Below are positions 22,729-27,728 of a DNA stretch of 27,728 nt, piece after piece. Position 1 is the first letter of the stretch; every line of letters begins with the position of its first letter. The stretch spans positions 1 through 27,728 of the forward strand of contig DXFE01000032.1 of NCBI GenBank assembly GCA_019114585.1, in the 5' to 3' direction. The notes below the pieces were generated by a model. It made no database searches, was not told the origin of the DNA, and saw only the letters and a list, made by a program, of their open reading frames with translations. The position numbers and the translations under genes were made by a program. Source of the DNA: Gemmiger_A avium. GTDB lineage: Bacteria; Bacillota; Clostridia; Oscillospirales; Ruminococcaceae.

Positions 22729-23704
22729 GGCGGCGGACCCCCTTTCGTTCCATAAGATCGGTGACGGCCCGGTCCAGCCAGCCGGAGACCGAGTTGATGG
22801 CCAGCAGCGCAAAGCACACGCCGGTCTCGTAGGTGCCGTAGTAGCGGAACATCATGCTGGCAAAGCCCAGCAGCAGGCCGTAGATGGCCCGGCTGAGGGG
22901 GTGACGGGGCAGGGTGACCGGTTCCGGCACCAGGAACACCGCGGCAAACAGCACCGCGCCGCTGAGCATCTCGTACTTGAGCACGGTGAGCCGCTGGCCC
23001 ACATACTGCCAGGGCCAGGACAGGGGGATGTCGCCCAGGCGGGGGGCCACAAAGGCCACGGCCGCGCAGGCCAGCAGGAAGCAGGCCGGGGCGATCAGGT
23101 CGGTGCGGCGGCGGGCGATCAGGTAGAGCAGGCAGGCCAGGATCACCAGGTTGAAGGTGACGCCCATGGGCCCGGCGTAGTTGCCCAGCCACAGATCGAT
23201 GTTGGAGATGGAGGGCAGGCCGCCGTTTTTCAGCACGGCGCTGCTGCCCTCGCTCAAAGCCACCGAGGCGCAGCTGCCCAGCGGCAGCTGGGTGCCGGCA
23301 GCGGGGTAGACGAAGACCTGTTCCGGCCAGCCCACCGCGGCCACCACGTAGCCTACGGCGGCGGGGTGGAAGGGATAATGGCCGTAGCCGCCGAAGGCTT
23401 CCTTGCCGATCAGCACCGCGGCCAGCACCGCCACGATCAGCACGTAGTAGTCCACCGAGGCGGGCATGAGCATGGCCACCAGCAGGGCGAACGCCTCGCT
23501 GGACAGCTCGCCCCGCTCAAAGGGGCGGCGGCGCAGCAGGCTGACCAGCCAGTCGCAGATGCCGGCGGTGATGATGGCCACCAGGCACAGCAGCGCCGGA
23601 CGCATGCCGTACAGGTACACGTCCATCGCCAGCAGCGGCAGCATTAAAAGGAAGGTGTCCCGGCATACGTCCGGGCTTGTATAGGGAATTTTGTGTTCAT
23701 TCAT
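22718..23704 (-). CDS. rnfD: RnfD-like membrane subunit lacking the covalent FMN site
   Basis: A 328-residue polytopic protein (about nine helices) of the RnfD/NqrB family, with KEAFGGYGHYPFHPAAVGY (101-119) and GLPSISNIDLWLGNYAGPMG (162-181). Between these, canonical RnfD has an S-x-T-P-L motif whose Thr carries phosphoester-linked FMN. The aligned stretch here is ALSEGSSAVLKNG (149-161), with no Thr and no Pro-Leu. Start at 23704 with AGGAG seven bases upstream. It is the first of the D-E-A-glycosidase gene string, 105 bases after rpe. No rnfC precedes it, no rnfG separates it from rnfE, and no rnfB follows rnfA. Confidence 0.85.
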   Translation of the reverse strand: MNEHKIPYTSPDVCRDTFLLMLPLLAMDVYLYGMRPALLCLVAIITAGICDWLVSLLRRRPFERGELSSEAFALLVAMLMPASVDYYVLIVAVLAAVLIGKEAFGGYGHYPFHPAAVGYVVAAVGWPEQVFVYPAAGTQLPLGSCASVALSEGSSAVLKNGGLPSISNIDLWLGNYAGPMGVTFNLVILACLLYLIARRRTDLIAPACFLLACAAVAFVAPRLGDIPLSWPWQYVGQRLTVLKYEMLSGAVLFAAVFLVPEPVTLPRHPLSRAIYGLLLGFASMMFRYYGTYETGVCFALLAINSVSGWLDRAVTDLMERKGVRRHEA

Positions 23705-23751
23705 GGGCAGGCTCCTGTCGTTGGCACGGGGATAGGCCCCGCAGGATTGGG

Positions 23752-23796
23752 GGCGGCACCGCCTGAAACTTCCGCCGTGAAGTATGCGGTGCTGCC
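23752..23796. repeat. Intercistronic inverted repeat between rpe and rnfD
   Basis: GGCGGCACCGC (23752-23762) pairs with GCGGTGCTGCC (23786-23796) with one G-T. There is no T-run, so it may stabilise or partly separate the two messages. Confidence 0.4.
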
Positions 23797-23809
23797 TTAG
23801 GTTCGGGCC

Positions 23810-24466
23810 TTACAGCCGCAGCAGACCGGCCACGGCGGCGGCCGGGTCGGCGGCGCGGAACACCGCGCTGCCCGCTACCAGCACCTCGGCCCCGGCGTTG
23901 ACGCAGGCGGCGGCGGTGCCGCTGGCCTCGTCCACGCCGCCGTCCACCTCCAGCAGGAAGGGCAGACCGCGGCGGCGCTTTTCCCGGGCCAGGGCGGACA
24001 GCTTGTCCAGCGCGCCGGGCATGAAGCTCTGGCCGCCGAAGCCCGGTTCCACGCTCATGACCAGAACCAGGTCCAGCTGATCCAGCCAGGGTTCCAGCGC
24101 CGAAACGGGGGTGGCGGGCTTGATGCTGATGCCCGCTTTACAGCCGGCAGCCTTGATGGCGGCCAGGGTGGCCCCCACGTCGCTGTCGCTTTCCAGGTGG
24201 AAGGTGATCAGGGATGCCCCCGCCTTGGCAAAGGGTTCAATGTAGGCCAGCGGGTCCCGGATCATGAGATGCACGTCAAAAAAAGCGTCCGGCAGGGCCT
24301 TGTGCAGCCCGGCCAGAACCGGTACGCCAAAACTGATGTTGGGCACAAAGCAGCCGTCCATCACGTCAAAATGCAGCCACTGGGCGCCCGCGTCCAGCAC
24401 CTTGCGGCACTCGGTACCCAGGCAGGCAAAATCTGCCGCCAGCAGCGAGGGACTGACCATCGCCAT
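23810..24466 (-). CDS. rpe: Ribulose-phosphate 3-epimerase
   Basis: A 218-residue TIM-barrel enzyme that interconverts ribulose 5-phosphate and xylulose 5-phosphate in the pentose phosphate pathway. Family blocks: VSPSLLAADF at the N-terminus, HFDVMDGCFVPNISFG with metal-binding His/Asp, FFDVHLMIRDP, MSVEPGFGGQSFMP and EVDGGVDEASG. Length is typical. The start at 24466 (MAMVSPS) is nine bases after GGAGG. It has its own promoter and is followed by the Rnf-like genes. It is a likely partner for arabinose use elsewhere in the window, but not in the same operon. Confidence 0.96.
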   Translation of the reverse strand: MAMVSPSLLAADFACLGTECRKVLDAGAQWLHFDVMDGCFVPNISFGVPVLAGLHKALPDAFFDVHLMIRDPLAYIEPFAKAGASLITFHLESDSDVGATLAAIKAAGCKAGISIKPATPVSALEPWLDQLDLVLVMSVEPGFGGQSFMPGALDKLSALAREKRRRGLPFLLEVDGGVDEASGTAAACVNAGAEVLVAGSAVFRAADPAAAVAGLLRL

Positions 24467-24519
24467 ATATGTCGTCCTCCTCGTTGCGCCCGCCGCCACG
24501 ACGGGCGATATTCGGTTAT

Positions 24520-24548
24520 ATTGTACCGTATTCCGGCCCAAAAAGCAA
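24520..24548 (-). promoter_or_regulatory. Promoter of rpe
   Basis: On the minus strand TTGCTT (24543-24548), a 17-base spacer and TACAAT (24520-24525), about 53 bases before the start codon. Confidence 0.72.
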
Positions 24549-24617
24549 TTCCGCCGCCCGGAACCACCCGGATTTTCCCCGGATTTTCACCCTTTGCACA
24601 CAAAAGGAAGCCGATCC

Positions 24618-24771
24618 GGGGGGACAACGTCCCCCCCCAGGCGCTGCGGGCGCAACAAGGATGCGCCCGCTCGGCTGCGCCGACCGCGCTGCCGGTTCAA
24701 AGCCCCGCCGGGGCTTTGACCGCTTCGCGGACCCGGACCCCGGAAATCATGGCCGAATATCTTCGGCCATG
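24618..24771. repeat. Array of five short perfect hairpins
   Basis: Successive stems: GGGGGGAC/GTCCCCCC (24618-24636), GCGGGCGCA/TGCGCCCGC (24646-24670), TCGGC/GCCGA (24671-24683), TCAAAGCCCC/GGGGCTTTGA (24697-24719) and CATGGCCGAA/TTCGGCCATG (24748-24771). No gene is seen in 24467-24911. The stems are unrelated in sequence. Confidence 0.75.
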
Positions 24772-24778
24772 GGGATAG

Positions 24779-24826
24779 AAAAAAGCAAGGCCCGCGCAGT
24801 TCGAAAACCACCAGCGCGGGTCTTGC
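24779..24826 (-). terminator. Terminator of the two-component operon
   Basis: A 13-bp stem (24785-24797 with 24814-24826, one G-T) followed on the minus strand by six T residues. It lies about 85 bases after the histidine kinase stop. Confidence 0.85.
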
Positions 24827-24842
24827 TGTATTTTATTCCCGA

Positions 24843-24893
24843 GGGCCGAGTATTCGGCCCGACAGATGGGGGGCTGGGGGACTGGTCCCCCAG
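24843..24893. repeat. Two further hairpins after the histidine kinase gene
   Basis: GGGCCGA/TCGGCCC (24843-24860) and CTGGGGGAC/GTCCCCCAG (24874-24893), both perfect and between the kinase stop and its terminator. Confidence 0.65.
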
Positions 24894-24911
24894 ATTGGCT
24901 CATATCCGCCT

Positions 24912-26369
24912 TTACCGCCCCGCCTTTTTGGGCAGGTCGGTGGGGTTGGCGGGCAGGGTAAAGGTGAACTGGCACCACTGGCCCTGCTGGCTGGTGACCC
25001 AGATCTTGCCGCCGCTCAAAGTGACCAGCACCTTGCAGATATGCAGCCCCAGGCCGCTGCCGCCGGGATTCAGGCCCCGGCTCTTGTCCTCTTTATAGAA
25101 CCGCTCAAACACGAAGGGCAGCGCGTCCTCGCTGATGCCCTCGCCGGAATTCCACACCGTGATGGACACGTCCGGCCCCAGCCGCTGCACCCCGAACCGG
25201 ATCACGCCGCCTTCCGGGGTGAACTTGAGGGCATTGTCCACCAGGTTCTGCACCACCTGATGCACCAGATCCGGGTCGGCCCAGACCATGGTGCGGGCGG
25301 GGGCCAGGCCCTGGATGGTCACCTTGCCCTCCTCAATGCGCTTTTCCGCCGCGAACACCACGCTGGTGATGGTCTCCCACACATCGTAGCTCTGGGCGTG
25401 CACCTGGTACTCGCCCGCCTCCAGCTTGGTGATGTCCAGCATGTTCTGCACAAGCCGTGCCAGCCGCCCTACCTCCTGGCTGACCAGATTCAGGTAATGC
25501 TGATGCATGGAGGGCGGGATGGTGCCGTCCAGCATACCGTCAATAAATCCCTTGACGCTGGTCATGGGGGTGCGCAGTTCGTGGGCGATGTTGCCCATGA
25601 AGCTGCTGCGGCTGGTATCGATGGCCTCCAGGTTGCGGGCCATGGTGTTGAAGGTGGCCGCCAGCTGGGCCACCTCGTCGGCGCCCTCCACCGGCACCCG
25701 CTCGGAGAAATCCCCGCCGCCGAACCGGCGGGCGGCCTCCGCAATGCGGCGCAGCGGCCGGGTCAGCCGGGTGGTGAGCGCCACGCTCAGCACGCTGGCC
25801 ACCAGCAGCATCAGCCCCGCCGACAGGATAAAGCTGGAGATCATATCCCCCAGAAAGGTGCTCATGCTCTGGGCGCTGGACGCCGCCACCACATACCCCT
25901 GCAGGCTGTTGTCCTGCCCGGTGATGGGGCTGACGGCGGTATAGAACTGGCCGTCAAACACCCCGTCCAGGCTGTCCACCCCGAAATATTTGGCGCTGGA
26001 CGCCTCGCCCAGCACCCGCGTGCTCAGGGTGCGGCCGATATGGCGGCAGTCCTCGCCCTCGCTGCACAGCTGCACCTTGCCGGCGGCGTCGGTGATCAGC
26101 ACCATCGAACTGGTGGTGCGGCTGATCAGGCTTACGCTTTTCTGGGCCTGTTCCAGCAGTTCCGGGTTATCCCGCAGCAGCTGCGCCAGCTGACCGCCGT
26201 GCACCACCTGAGAGGTGGTGACCTGCACCACGTCCAGCAGGGCTTCCCGCCGGTCCTCGGTAAAATAGTTGCGGAACAGATATGCCTGCACGCAGCCCAT
26301 TACCAGAATACTGGCCACCAGCACCAGCGCGGTGGCCGTAAAGTACATGGAACTGATGCTTTTTCTCAT
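24912..26369 (-). CDS. Membrane sensor histidine kinase
   Basis: A 485-residue kinase. Transmembrane helices at about 8-31 and 176-198 enclose an extracellular sensor region of about 140 residues with a Cys pair (LCSEGEDC, 102-108). A HAMP linker (about 199-252) leads to the HisKA motif FMGNIAHELRTP with phospho-acceptor His263. The ATPase domain follows, with N-box NLVDNALKFTPEG, WNSGEGIS and GSGLGLHICK. It forms an operon with the response regulator six bases upstream. PhoR/VanS-like overall; the stimulus is unknown. Confidence 0.94.
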   Translation of the reverse strand: MRKSISSMYFTATALVLVASILVMGCVQAYLFRNYFTEDRREALLDVVQVTTSQVVHGGQLAQLLRDNPELLEQAQKSVSLISRTTSSMVLITDAAGKVQLCSEGEDCRHIGRTLSTRVLGEASSAKYFGVDSLDGVFDGQFYTAVSPITGQDNSLQGYVVAASSAQSMSTFLGDMISSFILSAGLMLLVASVLSVALTTRLTRPLRRIAEAARRFGGGDFSERVPVEGADEVAQLAATFNTMARNLEAIDTSRSSFMGNIAHELRTPMTSVKGFIDGMLDGTIPPSMHQHYLNLVSQEVGRLARLVQNMLDITKLEAGEYQVHAQSYDVWETITSVVFAAEKRIEEGKVTIQGLAPARTMVWADPDLVHQVVQNLVDNALKFTPEGGVIRFGVQRLGPDVSITVWNSGEGISEDALPFVFERFYKEDKSRGLNPGGSGLGLHICKVLVTLSGGKIWVTSQQGQWCQFTFTLPANPTDLPKKAGR

Positions 26370-26375
26370 GGTTTC

Positions 26376-27068
26376 TTACTCTTTTACCTCAAATTTGTAG
26401 CCCACGCCCCAGACCGTCTTCAGGCCCCACTGGTCGCTGGCACCCTCCAGCTTTTCCCGCAGGCGCTTGATGTGCACGTCGATGGTGCGGGAATCGCCGT
26501 AATACTCAAATCCCCATACCTCGTCCAGCAGCTGGTCCCGGGTAAACACCCGGTTGGGATGGCTGGCCAGGAAGCTGAGCAGTTCCAGCTCCTTGGGCGG
26601 GGCCTCCACCACCTTGCCGCCGATTTTCAGTTCGTACCGGGACATATCCAGGCTGAAATTGTCGTACTCGATGCGGCCCTCGGTGTCCTCCTGGGCGGTG
26701 GCGTTGCAGCGGCGCAGCACCGCCTTGATCCGGGCCACCACTTCCTTGGAATCAAAGGGCTTGACCACATAGTCGTCCGCACCCAGTTCCAGGCCCAGCA
26801 CCTTGTCAAAGGTCTCGCCCTTGGCGGTGAGCATGATCACCGGGGTATCGCCCGCCGCCCGGATGCGGCGGCAGACCTCCCAGCCGTCCAGCTTGGGCAT
26901 CATCACGTCCAGCAGCACCAGGTCGGGCTTTTCGGCGGTAAAGGTATCGATGGCAGCCTGGCCGTCGTGAGCCAGGCAGGTGGTGTAGCCTTCCTTTTCC
27001 AGGTACAGGCGCAGCAGTTCGCAGATATTCTTGTCGTCATCCACGATCAGGATTTTCTCGTTGGCCAT
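26376..27068 (-). CDS. OmpR/PhoB-family response regulator
   Basis: 230 residues. The receiver domain has Asp10/Asp11/Asp12, phospho-acceptor Asp54 in LVLLDVMMPKLDG, Thr81 and Lys103. The C-terminal winged helix (about 130-228) has PPKELELLSFLASHPNRVF, RTIDVHIKRLREKL and a final WGVGYKF. All phosphorylation residues are intact. AGGAG lies upstream of the start at 27068, and the partner kinase follows directly. Confidence 0.95.
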   Translation of the reverse strand: MANEKILIVDDDKNICELLRLYLEKEGYTTCLAHDGQAAIDTFTAEKPDLVLLDVMMPKLDGWEVCRRIRAAGDTPVIMLTAKGETFDKVLGLELGADDYVVKPFDSKEVVARIKAVLRRCNATAQEDTEGRIEYDNFSLDMSRYELKIGGKVVEAPPKELELLSFLASHPNRVFTRDQLLDEVWGFEYYGDSRTIDVHIKRLREKLEGASDQWGLKTVWGVGYKFEVKE

Positions 27069-27101
27069 GGGTCAGCACTCCTCACATTGTTTTCCCGAAA
27101 A

Positions 27102-27120
27102 CGGCCCGCGGCGCGGGCCG
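27102..27120 (-). promoter_or_regulatory. Leader hairpin of the response regulator gene
   Basis: CGGCCCGC/GCGGGCCG with a three-base loop, followed on the minus strand by TTTTCGGGAAAAC. It lies between the -10 box at 27133 and the start codon, and resembles a weak attenuator. Confidence 0.4.
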
Positions 27121-27132
27121 GCATATATCTGT

Positions 27133-27138
27133 ATTATA
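27133..27138 (-). promoter_or_regulatory. -10 box of the two-component operon
   Basis: A perfect TATAAT on the minus strand, about 65 bases before the start codon. The -35 position is only a T-run (27156-27161), so the promoter may need an activator. Confidence 0.5.
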
Positions 27139-27190
27139 CGCCCCATTTATGAATAAAAAAAGGGCAAACGCCGCCATACCGCCTTTTTCC

Positions 27191-27219
27191 TTGCACGGGG
27201 GCACAAGGTACGGTATAAT
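27191..27219 (+). promoter_or_regulatory. Promoter of ychF
   Basis: TTGCAC (27191-27196), a 17-base spacer and a perfect TATAAT (27214-27219), about 60 bases before the start codon. Confidence 0.85.
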
Positions 27220-27279
27220 GTGGGGTGACGAATACGCCGCCCGGGCGGCGGGATCATACAGAAAGTGAGCGAGCAAGAA

Positions 27280-27728
27280 ATGAAATTAGGTATCGTGGGT
27301 CTGCCCAACGTGGGCAAGAGCACCCTGTTCAACGCCATTACCAGCACCCGCAACGCGGCGGCGGCCAACTATCCCTTCTGCACCATCGACCCGAACACCG
27401 GCATCGTGCCGGTGCCGGACGCCCGGCTGGACAAGCTGGCCGAGATCTGGGAGACCGACAAAAAGACCCCCGCCATCGTGGAGTTCGTGGACATCGCGGG
27501 CCTGGTGAAGGGCGCGTCCAAAGGCGAGGGCCTGGGCAACAAGTTCCTGGGCAACATCCGGGAATGCGACGCCATCGTGCATGTGGTGCGCTGCTTTGAG
27601 GGCACCGACATTGTGCACGTGGAGGGCAAGGTGGACCCGCTGCGGGACATCGAGACCATCGACACCGAGCTGATCCTGAGCGACCTGGAGGTTGTGGAGA
27701 ATCGGGCCGCCCGGCTGGCCAAGGCGGG
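27280..27728 (+). CDS. ychF: YchF/OLA1-family ATP/GTP-binding translation-associated GTPase, N-terminal part
   Basis: The frame begins MKLGIVGLPNVGKSTLFNA and stays open to the right edge (149 codons). The P-loop GLPNVGKS, the switch region AANYPFCTIDPNTGIVPVPD, and the G3 block DIAGLVKGASKGEG followed by NKFL are those of YchF, a ribosome-associated ATPase of the Obg group. The start at 27280 lacks a strong ribosome binding site (GTGAGCGAG upstream), but the N-terminus matches the family exactly. Confidence 0.96.
   Translation, partial: MKLGIVGLPNVGKSTLFNAITSTRNAAAANYPFCTIDPNTGIVPVPDARLDKLAEIWETDKKTPAIVEFVDIAGLVKGASKGEGLGNKFLGNIRECDAIVHVVRCFEGTDIVHVEGKVDPLRDIETIDTELILSDLEVVENRAARLAKA

Noticed and set aside
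21470..23704. Calling the Rnf-like genes pseudogenes
   Set aside because: All three frames are full length, overlap as in functional operons, have ribosome binding sites and retain membrane helices. Only cofactor residues changed.
24618..24893. CRISPR array or integron-type site in the hairpin-rich region
   Set aside because: The stems do not share a repeated sequence, spacing is irregular, and no cas or integrase gene is present.

Overview
The window looks like a chromosomal segment of a GC-rich, anaerobic, spore-lineage Firmicute, most likely in the Oscillospiraceae/Ruminococcaceae (Faecalibacterium-Gemmiger-Subdoligranulum neighbourhood). This is inferred from the C-terminus of SpoIIP at the left edge, strong AGGAGG ribosome binding sites, Firmicute-type TTGACA-17-TATAAT promoters, Rnf-family genes, an FMN-binding extracellular reductase and very high coding GC. 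The species cannot be fixed from sequence reading alone. Most genes are on the minus strand.

Layout: 1-4.4 kb holds the end of spoIIP, then araB-araA (arabinose catabolism) divergent from a PocR/AraC-type regulator. 4.4-6.3 kb carries a lipoprotein flavin reductase with its own consensus promoter. 6.4-7.1 kb is an IS200-type insertion sequence with end hairpins and a leader hairpin that would mask its ribosome binding site. 7.1-11.4 kb is a ROK regulator, a phosphoglucose-isomerase-family protein with an altered phosphate loop, and a cytosolic sulfatase; the first two genes share an upstream 16-bp motif. 11.7-16.2 kb has a Cys-rich vWA protein divergent from a GT2 glycosyltransferase coupled to a 52-residue membrane protein, then a MATE transporter behind a promoter-plus-terminator leader. 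16.5-16.8 kb has two serine tRNAs. 17-20 kb has a DEAD-box helicase and a DUF1015 protein. 20.3-24.5 kb runs rpe, rnfD, rnfE, rnfA and a membrane-anchored glycosidase-like protein. 24.9-27.1 kb is an OmpR-type two-component system, and ychF begins at the right edge.

The most unusual content is the Rnf-like cluster. Only the three integral membrane subunits D, E and A are present, without B, C or G. The four intramembrane cysteines that hold the Fe/2Fe-2S centre in RnfA and RnfE appear to be replaced (Ser, Thr, Ala, Pro), and RnfD lacks the S-x-T-P-L site for covalent FMN. It reads as an intact but redox-silent Rnf-derived membrane module, transcriptionally tied to a glycosidase-like protein. 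A second notable item is a pair of about 85% identical structured intergenic repeats (11.5 kb and 20.1 kb) whose hairpin stems show compensatory base changes. A third is an array of eight short hairpins in 24.6-24.9 kb.
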